64,000 nucleotides of DNA from contig JAXLQL010000004.1 of assembly GCA_046331625.1 (NCBI GenBank), positions 248,001 through 312,000 of the forward strand, read 5' to 3'. This document shows positions 9,826 through 19,277 of the stretch, piece by piece. Both the position numbers and the translations under genes were made by a program. Source of the DNA: JAXLQL01 sp046331625. GTDB lineage: Bacteria > Acidobacteriota > Terriglobia > Bryobacterales > Bryobacteraceae. The notes below the pieces were generated by a model. That model was not told the DNA's origin. It ran no database searches and worked only from the letters and a program-made list of their open reading frames with translations. Each line of letters begins with the position of its first letter. Within the stretch, counting starts at the first letter, position 1.

Positions 9826-11229
9826 ATGCATTACTGGAAAGGCACAGCCGCCCGCACGATTGCGGCGCTGGCGGTAGTGTTCGCCGTGACGTGGATCAAC
9901 GTGAACGTGCTTCCGCCGAATTCCACCACATGTGCGCTGCTGTTGATTTTCGCTGTGGTGGGGATATCGGCGTTGTTGGGTTACATTCCTTCTCTGGCCG
10001 CTTCGGCGGGAGCGGCCATCGGATTCGGTGTGGTGCTGCCGCCCCCTGGGAGTATCCGTATCGATGACCCCGAAGACTGGCTGGCCTTCGCTGTATTTCT
10101 TGTCACGGCCCTGACGGTCAACCGCTTTGCCGAGAATGCGCGGTTTCGCGAACAGGAGTCGGCAAGCCTCCGCCTCGTGGCGGAACGGTTGCTCGCAATC
10201 GAGCCGTCCAGTTTGTCCGCGATGGCTGCGCGCATGCCGCAGATCGTGGCCGAAGTGTTCCGCCTTCCAGGAACCGCGTTCTACTTTCGCGACACCCAAG
10301 CCCTTTACCGTGCCGGCGGCGCGCTCGAAAGCGTGACGCGCGCCACTCTCGAGCGCTTCGAGCCCAGTGAGAACACCCGCCATCTGATCAAGCTCCCGGT
10401 GCTCTCCAGCGCGCACATGGCCGGGGTCCTGACCTTGAGCGGAGCGCGGCTGTCCTCCTCCGCGCGCCAGGCTCTGCCGGCGATCCTCGGCCTGGCGATC
10501 GAACGCGCGCGATCGGAGAACCGGGCTGCCGAGGAACAGGCTTACCGCAAGCGTTTCGAACTGCGGGCAGCGCTGCTCTCGGCGGTGGCGCACGAGTTCC
10601 GCACTCCGCTCACAGTGATCAAAGGTGCGGCCACGGAACTGTTGACATCGCCTCAAGGCAGCGATGACTTGCTCACCATCGTGGATGAAGAAGCCGACCG
10701 GATGAACCGGCTCTTGGGCGAAGCCATCGAATTGGGCCGAGTGGAAGCGCAGAGCCTGCGGCTGCACCGGGTTCCGACGCCGATTGGAGCGCTGGTCTCG
10801 GCCACGGTGGCGGAATTTGCAGAGACCGGCCGCGTGATCGCCCAGCCCGGTCTGCCCACCCAGATGGCCGACGTAGAGCCCGAATTGATCGCCCAGGTGC
10901 TGCGTCATCTGGTGGGCAACGCCCTCAAGTATTCGCCGCCCGAGTCTCAGGTGCAACTGGACGTCACCGTGCGGGAACGGGATGCGGTGATCAGCCTACG
11001 GGACTTCGGCCCGGGCATCGCGGCCGAAGACATCGATCACGTGTTCGAGCCGTTCTTTCGAGGGGCCGCGCAGAGCGATGTGCCAGGAACGGGGATGGGT
11101 CTCGCCATTGCCCGTTCGCTGGTGGAAGCCCACGGTGGCAAAATATGGGTATTGAGCTATCGAGGTCAAGGGTCTGTGTTCTCTTTCAGTGTTCCTCTCA
11201 TGCTTGGCCACCAGCGAGGTGGCGGTTGA
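9826..11229 (+). CDS. sensor histidine kinase, KdpD-like C-terminal half with DUF4118 membrane domain
   Basis: 467 residues. Four hydrophobic segments within residues 9-100 fit a DUF4118/KdpD membrane domain; a GAF-like stretch follows to about 230. The H-box AVAHEFRTPL has phospho-acceptor His256, and the ATPase domain shows VLRHLVGNALKYS, DFGPGIAAEDIDHVFEPFFRG and GTGMGLAIARSLVEAHGG. It lacks the N-terminal KdpD universal-stress region. ATG 9826 with a GGAGG about nine bases upstream is preferred to the adjoining TTG. Its stop overlaps the response regulator start. The genes downstream are an efflux pump, not kdpABC, so the signal may not be potassium. Confidence 0.93.
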   Translation: MHYWKGTAARTIAALAVVFAVTWINVNVLPPNSTTCALLLIFAVVGISALLGYIPSLAASAGAAIGFGVVLPPPGSIRIDDPEDWLAFAVFLVTALTVNRFAENARFREQESASLRLVAERLLAIEPSSLSAMAARMPQIVAEVFRLPGTAFYFRDTQALYRAGGALESVTRATLERFEPSENTRHLIKLPVLSSAHMAGVLTLSGARLSSSARQALPAILGLAIERARSENRAAEEQAYRKRFELRAALLSAVAHEFRTPLTVIKGAATELLTSPQGSDDLLTIVDEEADRMNRLLGEAIELGRVEAQSLRLHRVPTPIGALVSATVAEFAETGRVIAQPGLPTQMADVEPELIAQVLRHLVGNALKYSPPESQVQLDVTVRERDAVISLRDFGPGIAAEDIDHVFEPFFRGAAQSDVPGTGMGLAIARSLVEAHGGKIWVLSYRGQGSVFSFSVPLMLGHQRGGG

Positions 11230-11918
11230 GACCATCGCGCATCCTCATCGTGGACGACGAGCCCCAGGTCAGGAAGATGCTCCGCACGTCACTGACGCGC
11301 CACGGTTACGAAGTGTGGGAGGCAAGCAACGGGCTCGAGGCCCACGAGGCGATGCGGGAGTTCGAGCCCGACCTCGTGTTGCTCGACCTGAACATGCCCG
11401 GTATCAGTGGCCTCGAGGTCTGTCAGAGCATTCGCATGGGTTATGACACGCCGATCATCGTGCTGTCTGTGAGTGACACCGATCACGACAAGGTTGGCCT
11501 GCTCGACGCCGGAGCCGACGACTACGTGACCAAGCCGTTCAGCATGCCGGAGCTGATCGCGCGGATTCGGCGTGCCCTTCGCCGAGCCACGCCAGTGGAG
11601 GAGGCTCCCCGGTATCAAGATGAGCGCATCGAGATCGACTTCGAGAGCCGCCGGGTTCTAGTACAAGGCAACCCGGTACGGCTCACTCCGAAGGAACTCG
11701 ACGTCCTGCGTTACCTGGTTGCGCGGGTTGGAAAGCCGGTTTCCCATCGGGACCTGCTCCGCGCCGTCTGGGGCCCCGACTACGGAGACGAAGTAGCTTA
11801 CCTGAGGGTCTTCATCAACCGGTTGCGCGCCAAAATCGAGCTAGACCCGGCTGAGCCAAAGTACCTTCTGACAGAGCCGTGGGTGGGCTACAGCTTCGCG
11901 GCGCCCAAGGTGTTATGA
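11226..11918 (+). CDS. response regulator, OmpR/KdpE family
   Basis: A 230-residue two-domain regulator. The receiver has the acidic pair in ILIVDDE, phospho-acceptor Asp54 in VLLDLNMPG, and the lysine in DYVTKPFS. The C-terminal winged helix contains VRLTPKELDVLRYLVARVGK and ends with the VGYSF segment of the OmpR family. TTG 11226 overlaps the kinase stop (TTGA) and gives the expected N-terminus; an in-frame upstream start would add 27 residues that read as kinase DNA in another frame. It probably regulates its own downstream genes through the repeat site at 11921-11948. Confidence 0.93.
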   Translation: MRPSRILIVDDEPQVRKMLRTSLTRHGYEVWEASNGLEAHEAMREFEPDLVLLDLNMPGISGLEVCQSIRMGYDTPIIVLSVSDTDHDKVGLLDAGADDYVTKPFSMPELIARIRRALRRATPVEEAPRYQDERIEIDFESRRVLVQGNPVRLTPKELDVLRYLVARVGKPVSHRDLLRAVWGPDYGDEVAYLRVFINRLRAKIELDPAEPKYLLTEPWVGYSFAAPKVL

Positions 11919-11920
11919 AT

Positions 11921-11948
11921 CGTTTATCTTCCGTTAAGATACCGTTTA
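11921..11948 (+). promoter_or_regulatory. three CGTTWA direct repeats at 11-bp spacing, probable response-regulator site
   Basis: CGTTTA occurs at 11921, CGTTAA at 11932 and CGTTTA at 11943, exactly one helical turn apart. PhoB/KdpE/OmpR-type regulators bind direct half-sites at 10-11 bp spacing. The site lies just after the response-regulator gene and 32 bases before the start chosen for the DUF190 gene. Binding by the neighbouring regulator is inference. Confidence 0.55.
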
Positions 11949-11979
11949 GCACTTGTTGAGGCGTTGTTTAGGAGTTTCC

Positions 11980-12360
11980 GTGCATGATCGATGCATGGAT
12001 TCACCAGCGCGGTTGTTGCTGATTTATACGAGTTCTTCGGAAGCGTGGGGTGGTCTTCCGCTTGCCGAGGCTTTGGTACGCAAACTATGCGCGCTCGGCA
12101 TCGAGGGCGCCACGGCCCATTCGGCCTCGATGGGTTACGGCAAGCACAAACGAGTTCGCCAGCACAAAGCTACGGGAGATGACGAACATCGTCCGGTGAT
12201 GGTGACAGCAGCGGACACGGAAGCCAAGATTCTCGAAGCGATTCCTCACCTGCGAGCGTTGGCGCCGGGCAATGCGATGCTCATTCTCGACGCCGAGATG
12301 ATACCGCCGCGCGGCGGGGCGGAACGATTGACAATGAAGCGCGAACTGGCTTGGCTTTGA
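11980..12360 (+). CDS. DUF190 (PII-like) protein
   Basis: A 126-residue protein with the DUF190 pattern: LLLIYTSSSEAWGG at the N-terminus, LAEALVRKLCALGIEGATA, then the MGYGKHKRV turn and a RPVMVTAADTEAKI strand. DUF190 proteins have a GlnB-like ferredoxin fold and probably bind a small ligand to signal to a partner. GTG 11980 is preferred because GGAG lies five bases before it; TTG 11953 and ATG 11995 are alternatives. It is 53 bp before the CzcA pump and may be co-transcribed with it, so a role in sensing for the pump is possible but not shown. Confidence 0.8.
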   Translation: MHDRCMDSPARLLLIYTSSSEAWGGLPLAEALVRKLCALGIEGATAHSASMGYGKHKRVRQHKATGDDEHRPVMVTAADTEAKILEAIPHLRALAPGNAMLILDAEMIPPRGGAERLTMKRELAWL

Positions 12361-12413
12361 GCTCGCCTTTCGCGAAACGCCCCGATCGAAGAATCGCCAA
12401 TTGAGGTCTGTGC

Positions 12414-15400
12414 ATGATCGTACGTTTGCTCCGTTTCGCGCTCTCGCAGCGCATCATCGTTGTGCTGGCCTGCCTGGGGCTGATTGGCGCCGGTATCTGG
12501 TCATTCGAACAGTTGAAGATCGAGGCCTATCCGGATGTCGCCGATACCCAGGTAGTGGTGATCACCACGTTCCCAGGGCGTGCGGCGGAAGAAGTGGAGC
12601 AGCAGGTGACAATTCCGATCGAGCGGGCGCTGAACAGCACTCCCGGCGTGATCGCGCGCCGGTCGCGGACGATCTTCGGGTTGTCCGTGGTGGAACTCAC
12701 ATTCCAGAACGACACGAATGACTATTTCGCGCGGCAAGTCGTGCTCGAGCGCCTGCGCGACGCAACGCTGCCCGATAACGTCAATCCGGATCTGGGGCCG
12801 ATGGCGACCCCGATCGGGGAGCTATACCGTTACTCGGTAAGGGGCCCGGGCAAGGGTGAGATCGAACTCAGGGAACTGCAAGACTGGGTGATTGCGCCGC
12901 GGTTCCTGCAGGTGCCAGGCGTGGCGGACGTGACTCCGTTCGGAGGCCTGGTGAAGCAGTACCAGGTGGATCTCGACCCTGCTGCATTGGCCAAATACAG
13001 CCTCACAATCGGGCAGGTATCGCAGGCGATCGGAGCCAACAACGGCAACGCCGGCGGCGCGATGCTCGACAACCAACAGCAGGCAATGGTGGTTCGAGGC
13101 GTGGGACTCATCCGAAACGCCGAGGACATCGGAAAGATCGTGCTCACCTCGCCCAAAGGCGTGCCGATCTTCGTGCGTGACGTGGGAGCCGTGAAGATTG
13201 GCGCTTTGCCGCCATCCGGGGTGTTCGGCGTCAGCGAAACGCAGGGAGGGGTAGAAGGAATCGTGCTCATGCGCCGAGGCGAGAATCCCTCGGAGGTTCT
13301 CAAAGGCATCAAGGCCGTAGCCGACGAGTTGAACGCGAGCCGTCTCCCCTCCGGCGTCCGCATCGAGCCGATTTACGACCGGACGGATCTGGTCGAAAAC
13401 ACCGTTCACACCGTATCGCACACGTTGATCGAGGGCTTGGTGATCGTGGTGACGATGTTGCTGCTGTTTTTGGGAAGCTGGCGCGCGGCCGTGCTCACGG
13501 CGCTGACGATTCCGCTTTCGATGCTGTTCGCCTTCGTATGCATGCATTTCACCGGGATTCCGGCCAACCTTCTGAGTCTCGGGGCGCTCGACTTCGGTGT
13601 CATTGTGGACGGCACGCTAGTGATGGTGGAGCACATCGTGCGGACTCTCGAGGAGCGCAAGAACGACACGCGGCACGCCGTGAAGCACCTGATCGGCAAC
13701 GCGGCGCTCGAGGTGGAATCGCCGATCTTCTACTCGCTGATCATCATCATCTCGGCCTACATCCCGCTGTTCACGCTGGAACGGGTGGAGCGCCGGCTGT
13801 TCACGCCGATGGCCTACACGATCTGCTTCGCGCTGCTCGGTTCGATGATCCTGGCCCTGTCTCTGGTGCCGGTGCTGGCGACGTTCCTTTTCCGCAACGG
13901 CGCCAAGACCTGGCAGAATCCCTTCCTGCGCTGGACGCAAGATGCCTATGGCCGGGCCCTCGAACTCACGCTGCGCTACCCGTGGAGAACGGTGGCCGTG
14001 GGTGCGGCGATAGTGGCGGGAGCCTTCGGACTCGCCACGCGGCTGGGAACCGAGTTCCTGCCGCAGCTCGACGAGGGGACGCTGTGGGTTCGCGCCAATC
14101 TGCCGGCCGGGATTTCGCTGAGCCAGTCGGCCACGGTGGCGCGGACGATCCGCTCGGTGATCCAAAGCTATCCCGAGGTGCTATTGGTAAGCTCGCAATC
14201 GGGGCGCAACGACGGGGGCACGGATCCGTACGGTCCCAACCGGAACGAGTTCTTCGTCGCCCTGAGGCCATACTCGGAATGGGCGAAAGGCAAGACCAAG
14301 AGCCACCTGGTGAGAGAACTGTCGGCCCGCCTAGCCGCCACCATTCCCAGTGCGAACTTCAGCTTCACTCAGCCGATCATCGATAACGTTACGGAGGCGG
14401 TGACGGGATCGCCAGCCGACTTGGCGGTGATCTTCCGCGGACCGGATCTTCAAGCCCTGCGTGTGCTGGGACAGAGCGCTTTGCGCGAATTGCGGACGAT
14501 TCCAGGCGCGGCCGACACGTTCATCGAGCAGGAAGAGGATCAGGCGCAGTTGCGCATCACGATGGATCGCGATGCCATAGCCCGGTACGGGCTCAACGTC
14601 AGCGACGTAGCGGGTGTGATCGAGATGGCGATCGGCGGCAAGACCACGAGCACGATGTTCCAAGGCGAGCGGCGGTTCGACATCAGCATCCGGTACAAAG
14701 CCGACGCGCGCAAAGACGCCGCATCCATCGGCAACATCATGATCCAAGCCTCCAATGGCAACGTAGTGCCGTTGTCGCAACTGGCCGAGATCAAGGTGGT
14801 GAACGGAGCGAGCATCATCGCCCGCCGGGACAACGAAAGGATTCTTTCAGTGCGAACCAACATTCGCGGCCGCGACCAGGGCGGATTCGTGGAAGAGGCG
14901 CAGCGGCGGCTGCAGTCCACGGTGCCGTTGCCGGCCGGCTATTCGGTGAGTTGGGGCGGGCAGTTCGAGAATCTGGAGCGGGCCAGCCGCCGCCTGCGGA
15001 TCATCTTACCCGTGACCATCCTGGTGATTTTCACGATCCTGTTCTTCGCGTTCCAATCGGTGGGCAATGCCGCGCTCGTGCTGGTGAACGTGCCCTTCTC
15101 GCTCGTTGGAGGAATCCTGCTGCTTTGGGTCAGGGAGATCCATTTGAGCGTGTCCGCCGCGGTGGGCTTTATCAGCCTGTTCGGCGTGGCCGTCATGAGC
15201 GGATTGTTGTATCTGGCCGAAATCCAGCGCCGGCGCAAGGAAGAAGGCACGCCGCTCGAGGAGGCGATCATCGGAGGTGCAAAGAGCCAGTTGCGGCCGA
15301 GGCTGATCTTGATCCTGGTGGCGCTGATGGGAATGGTACCGGCCGCGATGGCGACTGGCGTGGGCTCCGACGTGCAAAGGCCGTTGGCAACGGTAGTGGT

Positions 15401-15599
15401 GGGAGGGCTGTTCTCCACTTTGTTCCTGACACTGTTGGTATTGCCGAGCCTGTACTATCTCGCCAACCGGAACTCGCCTCCTCCGGCGAAGAGGGCGTTG
15501 CGTCATTCGGAAGCGAAGGAGCAACCGAGCGCGGAACCAGAGCCGGAGTTGACGGTGGTGCGGCGAGCAGAAATAGCGTTCGATCCCGAGGGAGCGTAA
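12414..15599 (+). CDS. CzcA/CusA-family RND efflux transporter
   Basis: A 1061-residue inner-membrane RND pump of the heavy-metal type. The N-terminus has one membrane span followed by IEAYPDVADTQV and TTFPGRAAEEVEQQVTIPIE; the central span holds SLGALDFGVIVDGTLVMVEH, the proton-relay region of the CzcA branch, and a second half repeats the fold. It would export divalent or monovalent cations across the envelope together with a periplasmic adaptor and outer-membrane channel, neither of which is adjacent. A GAGG lies eight bases before ATG 12414. It probably forms a unit with the DUF190 gene under the upstream two-component pair. Confidence 0.92.
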   Translation: MIVRLLRFALSQRIIVVLACLGLIGAGIWSFEQLKIEAYPDVADTQVVVITTFPGRAAEEVEQQVTIPIERALNSTPGVIARRSRTIFGLSVVELTFQNDTNDYFARQVVLERLRDATLPDNVNPDLGPMATPIGELYRYSVRGPGKGEIELRELQDWVIAPRFLQVPGVADVTPFGGLVKQYQVDLDPAALAKYSLTIGQVSQAIGANNGNAGGAMLDNQQQAMVVRGVGLIRNAEDIGKIVLTSPKGVPIFVRDVGAVKIGALPPSGVFGVSETQGGVEGIVLMRRGENPSEVLKGIKAVADELNASRLPSGVRIEPIYDRTDLVENTVHTVSHTLIEGLVIVVTMLLLFLGSWRAAVLTALTIPLSMLFAFVCMHFTGIPANLLSLGALDFGVIVDGTLVMVEHIVRTLEERKNDTRHAVKHLIGNAALEVESPIFYSLIIIISAYIPLFTLERVERRLFTPMAYTICFALLGSMILALSLVPVLATFLFRNGAKTWQNPFLRWTQDAYGRALELTLRYPWRTVAVGAAIVAGAFGLATRLGTEFLPQLDEGTLWVRANLPAGISLSQSATVARTIRSVIQSYPEVLLVSSQSGRNDGGTDPYGPNRNEFFVALRPYSEWAKGKTKSHLVRELSARLAATIPSANFSFTQPIIDNVTEAVTGSPADLAVIFRGPDLQALRVLGQSALRELRTIPGAADTFIEQEEDQAQLRITMDRDAIARYGLNVSDVAGVIEMAIGGKTTSTMFQGERRFDISIRYKADARKDAASIGNIMIQASNGNVVPLSQLAEIKVVNGASIIARRDNERILSVRTNIRGRDQGGFVEEAQRRLQSTVPLPAGYSVSWGGQFENLERASRRLRIILPVTILVIFTILFFAFQSVGNAALVLVNVPFSLVGGILLLWVREIHLSVSAAVGFISLFGVAVMSGLLYLAEIQRRRKEEGTPLEEAIIGGAKSQLRPRLILILVALMGMVPAAMATGVGSDVQRPLATVVVGGLFSTLFLTLLVLPSLYYLANRNSPPPAKRALRHSEAKEQPSAEPEPELTVVRRAEIAFDPEGA

Positions 15600-15653
15600 A
15601 GAGGCGCGCCGGGGCCCGCGCCTGACTGCCTGTAGTATCGTGGGGAGCGGACC

Positions 15654-17948
15654 ATGCCTTTTCGATTCGCCGCGCTCGCGGCCGCACTCGTGCTGCCTGC
15701 CATCGCGGACGAGTTCTCCACGCGCGTTCTTCCGGTGCTTGGCGAGCACTGCTCGGCCTGCCATGATCCGGCGAACCCCAAAAACAAGATCGGCTTTCTT
15801 CGTGCGAAGACCGCCGAGGACCTGCAGTCGGCTCGGGGCGATTGGACCAAGGTCGCCATGCACCTGCGCAATCGCACCATGCCGCCGGTGGCTTCCAAGA
15901 TCACCGAGGACCAGCGGCTCACCGTGTCGCGATGGGTGGAGGATCGGCTGCGCTCTACTGCCTGTGCCGCCGGGGAGCAGGCGGGCAGCGTCACCGTCCG
16001 CCGCTTGAGCCGGCGCGAGTATCGCAGCACGGTGCGCGATCTCATCGGCGTCGACTTCCCGGTGGAAGACATCTTCCCAGCCGACGGGTCCGGCGGCGAA
16101 GGCTTCGACAACAACGGCGAGACGCTTTTCGTTCCACCGATCCTGATGGAACGCTACGTCGAGGCGGCGCGCCAGATCCTCGACCGCGCCATCGTGACGC
16201 CGTCGATGAACAAGACGATCTTGCACTACGAAATCGTGCCCGAGCGCGTGCCCGACAAAACGAAGCCAATCGTGCTGAAGCCGGGTGAGGAGATCTCGGC
16301 GGACTTCACCGTTTACCTCGATGGCGACTACGACGTTCGCGTGACCATCGATCGCCCGCGCGATCGCGAGAAAGACGTGTTCGTGAAAGTGGACGGCATG
16401 GACGCCGGCCGTCTCGTCTTTCTCAAAGACGCCAACGGCGGCGCGACTTCCCGTGCGGTGACCAAGCGCTTGAGTCGCGGCGTGCATCACGTCACTGCGC
16501 GCATGGGCGAGTTCCCGATCGACTTCTTCAGCCTGCGGCTCGATCACAAGCAGCCCGATCCCTCGGCTGAAAAGAAGACGATCCACTATCGTCTCTTCGG
16601 CTTCGAGCCCGGCGAGAATCCCGCCAATCCTCGCGGAGCCGCCGCGCGTGTGCTGGAGCGCATCGCCTCGCGGGCTTACCGGCGTCCGCTGCGCGCGGGC
16701 GAACTCGACCGGTTGCTTGCGCTCTACGATCGCTCGGCGCAGCGTGGCGATCCGTTCGAAGAGCGCGTGAAGCTGGCGCTGCAAGCAGTGCTGCTGTCGC
16801 CGCACTTCCTGTTCCGTATCGAAGGCGAGCCCGACAAGCCGGGTCAGCAGCCGTTGTCGAGCTTCGAACTCGCTACGCGCCTCTCGTACTTCCTCTGGGC
16901 GACCATGCCTGACGACGAGCTTTGGACGGTCGCTTCCGCGGACCGGCTTCGTGACCCGGCTGTGCTTGCCGCGCAAGTGGATCGCATGCTCGCCGATCCG
17001 CGCTCGCGCGCCTTCGCCAACAGCTTCATCGGGCAGTGGCTCGGGACGAAAGACGTCGGCGGGCGGCTGGCGCCGGCCGTGGCCGCGGTGCAGCATTTCT
17101 ACACGCCCGATGTGGCCGCTGACTTGCGCGAAGAGCCGGTGATGCTGTTCCATCATTTGCTCACCGAAAATCGAAGCTTGCTCGAGTTGCTCACTGCCGA
17201 CTACACATTCATGACCGAGCGCATGGTGAAGTTCTATGAGCTGGAAGGCAAGGTGAGCGGAATTTCGAGCAACGGATTCCACTACGTGAAGTGGCCCGAT
17301 GACCGCAGAGCGGGCGTGCTCGGGATGGGATCGGTGTTGGCGATGACGTCGCACTATCAGGAGACGAGTCCGGTGCTGCGCGGTGTGTGGGTGCTCGAGA
17401 CGATCCTCGGAGTGCAGGCTCCGTCGCCGCCGCCAGATGTCCCGCCGCTCGAGACTGGCCGAAAGAGCGGACTCTCCGCGCGCCAGAAACTCGAGAAGCA
17501 TCGCCAGAATCCGTCGTGCGCGGCGTGCCACAACCTGATCGATCCGGCCGGATTCGCGCTCGAGAACTTCGATTGGATGGGCCGCTGGCGCGACAAAGAA
17601 GCGAACGGCCAGCCGGTAGACGCGGCGGCGTTGATGCCGACGGGAGAGACAGTGACGGGTCCGGTGGAGTTGCGGAAGGCGCTGCTCGCAAAGCGTGAAG
17701 TATTTCTGAGGACCCTGTCTGGAAAAGTACTTGGTTACGCACTGGGCCGGAGCCTCGAGGACAGCGACCACTGCACCATCCAGCATCTTGTGGAGAAGCT
17801 CTCGGCCGATGGGTACAAGGCGCGGACGCTGATCCGCGAAGTGGCGCTGAGCACGCCCTTCCGGTTTCATGCGCAAGGCGTGGCGAAGGAGATGCAGGGT
17901 CCGGTGAAGCGGGAGAAGTTGCGGGGTCCGCTGCGCAAGGATCAGTAG
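15654..17948 (+). CDS. secreted DUF1587/DUF1592/DUF1588/DUF1585 cytochrome-type protein
   Basis: A 764-residue exported protein of the family abundant in Planctomycetes and Solibacteres. After the signal peptide (ends near AIADE) comes a heme-c motif CSACH at 33-37, then the DUF1587-type segment VRRLSRREYRSTVRDLIG, a beta-rich carbohydrate-binding-like region, the DUF1592 region LLSPHFLFRIEGEP, and the DUF1588 region with a second heme-type motif CAACH at 622-626 (DPAGFALENFDWMGRWR). The C-terminus is DUF1585-like. The role is thought to be oxidative polymer or sugar degradation but is not established. Its 3' end overlaps the convergent neighbour by seven bases. Confidence 0.88.
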   Translation: MPFRFAALAAALVLPAIADEFSTRVLPVLGEHCSACHDPANPKNKIGFLRAKTAEDLQSARGDWTKVAMHLRNRTMPPVASKITEDQRLTVSRWVEDRLRSTACAAGEQAGSVTVRRLSRREYRSTVRDLIGVDFPVEDIFPADGSGGEGFDNNGETLFVPPILMERYVEAARQILDRAIVTPSMNKTILHYEIVPERVPDKTKPIVLKPGEEISADFTVYLDGDYDVRVTIDRPRDREKDVFVKVDGMDAGRLVFLKDANGGATSRAVTKRLSRGVHHVTARMGEFPIDFFSLRLDHKQPDPSAEKKTIHYRLFGFEPGENPANPRGAAARVLERIASRAYRRPLRAGELDRLLALYDRSAQRGDPFEERVKLALQAVLLSPHFLFRIEGEPDKPGQQPLSSFELATRLSYFLWATMPDDELWTVASADRLRDPAVLAAQVDRMLADPRSRAFANSFIGQWLGTKDVGGRLAPAVAAVQHFYTPDVAADLREEPVMLFHHLLTENRSLLELLTADYTFMTERMVKFYELEGKVSGISSNGFHYVKWPDDRRAGVLGMGSVLAMTSHYQETSPVLRGVWVLETILGVQAPSPPPDVPPLETGRKSGLSARQKLEKHRQNPSCAACHNLIDPAGFALENFDWMGRWRDKEANGQPVDAAALMPTGETVTGPVELRKALLAKREVFLRTLSGKVLGYALGRSLEDSDHCTIQHLVEKLSADGYKARTLIREVALSTPFRFHAQGVAKEMQGPVKREKLRGPLRKDQ

Positions 17949-19177
17949 CGCAGGCTCTCGATCAGGAAGTCGCGATTCTCTTTCACCTGCTCCCCGAGCC
18001 GCTGGCACAACTGCTCCCGCTGATCGAACAAGCGATAGCCGCTCGCACCTCGCAAGTATCCCTTCGACTTTGGCTCCGCCTTCGCGAGCGCCTCCTCGCC
18101 GATCTCGGCCGCGCGCCGTTGATACCGGGCCCGGTTATCGAGCAGCGCCTTCACCACGAACGGCATGAGCGTCGAGTAGTCCGCTTGCAAGCTCTCGGTG
18201 GTCTGCTGATACGTGTCCTTGTCGACCTTGCCCCACGTCACCGCCTCAGCCGGAAAGCACGAAGACAGTGACCCATCCGTAACCGGCGAAGTCACGATCT
18301 GGACATCGAAGTGATAGCCGCGGATGTTCGGTAATCCGAGGATCTGGCCGAGTGCGGGTTCCGGTTGCAGGTTGAAGTTCTTCGGAACGCCCCCCCCGAG
18401 GATCAGAGTGCCGAGCGCGAACGGCTCCTGATCGAAGAGTCCCCAGCGATGATAGGCGCAAGCCTCGAAGACCTCGGCGTGCAGGTCGAGATCGAAGGCG
18501 TAGTTCGAGACGAGTCCGGCCTCGCGCATGGCCCAGAGCTTCATCGAATTGAGGAACACACTGCCATCGGATGGCGCGCCCACGAACACCGGGATCGCCA
18601 AGCGGTGGCACGTCGCGAGCAGCCCGGCGGCCACGCCTTGCCGCGCTTCCATCTCCGCGTAGTGTTTCCCGAGCAGGTAGCGCAGTTCGGTGCCCGTCAT
18701 CTTCTTCTGGAACTCGGGCCGCTGCAGCAGCGCGCTCAGGAACTTGTCTTGGTCAAAGAGCACGCTCTCGGGGAACGCCATGTCGGTGACGCGGATGGTG
18801 CCTTCGTCGCGTAGCGCGCCATCGTCGCCGAAGATCGGGACCTCATGGACGGGCTCGCCGCGATAGCCTTCGAGGCTCCGGTGGCCATCGTGATAGCAGA
18901 CCGCGTCGGTGGTGCTGAGATAGGCTACCCAACCGGTTTCGAGCAGCGGAATGAGCCACGTCTGGTGTTGGCCGGATACGGTGACGGGCCCTGCAACGGC
19001 AAGCGTGAGCGGGCATCCCATGCCGATCGCCGTGTCGAGAATCGAGTAGACGCGGCGCAGGAAAGCACCGCCGAACGCGGGCAAACAGTGCTGGAAGATC
19101 TCGTGAAGCGAGCCGCATTCATCGACACGTTTGACGCGGACGGTTCTGGGGTGAGCACCCGAATGGACCATGTTCAT
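17942..19177 (-). CDS. deoxyhypusine synthase-like protein
   Basis: A 411-residue protein matching the deoxyhypusine synthase family over its whole length. It has GGGVPKNFNLQ near 261-271 and the active-site segment EAVTWGKV, in which Lys317 corresponds to the lysine that forms the enzyme-butylamine imine in eukaryotic DHS. Bacteria lack eIF5A, so bacterial members are expected to act on polyamines rather than on a protein; the exact reaction is not clear here. NAD and spermidine or related amines are likely ligands, by family. ATG 19177 fits the N-terminus. It is divergent from carA, with 100 bp between. Confidence 0.85.
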   Translation of the reverse strand: MNMVHSGAHPRTVRVKRVDECGSLHEIFQHCLPAFGGAFLRRVYSILDTAIGMGCPLTLAVAGPVTVSGQHQTWLIPLLETGWVAYLSTTDAVCYHDGHRSLEGYRGEPVHEVPIFGDDGALRDEGTIRVTDMAFPESVLFDQDKFLSALLQRPEFQKKMTGTELRYLLGKHYAEMEARQGVAAGLLATCHRLAIPVFVGAPSDGSVFLNSMKLWAMREAGLVSNYAFDLDLHAEVFEACAYHRWGLFDQEPFALGTLILGGGVPKNFNLQPEPALGQILGLPNIRGYHFDVQIVTSPVTDGSLSSCFPAEAVTWGKVDKDTYQQTTESLQADYSTLMPFVVKALLDNRARYQRRAAEIGEEALAKAEPKSKGYLRGASGYRLFDQREQLCQRLGEQVKENRDFLIESLRY

Positions 19178-19277
19178 TCGAGGTTAGCAGGACCCGTCGA
19201 GACCTCTTCCTCTTGCCCCGGTGGGCGCCGCCATGTTCCAATAGGAGTTACCCCCACACACACAGGAGCAAGCCCGA

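Noticed and set aside
8566..10956. 796-residue minus-strand open frame
   Set aside because: Antisense to the oxidoreductase and kinase genes, which have clear motifs.
15006..18008. 1000-residue minus-strand open frame
   Set aside because: It lies opposite the czcA end and the DUF1592-type gene, is His/Arg-rich and has no motifs: a high-GC shadow.
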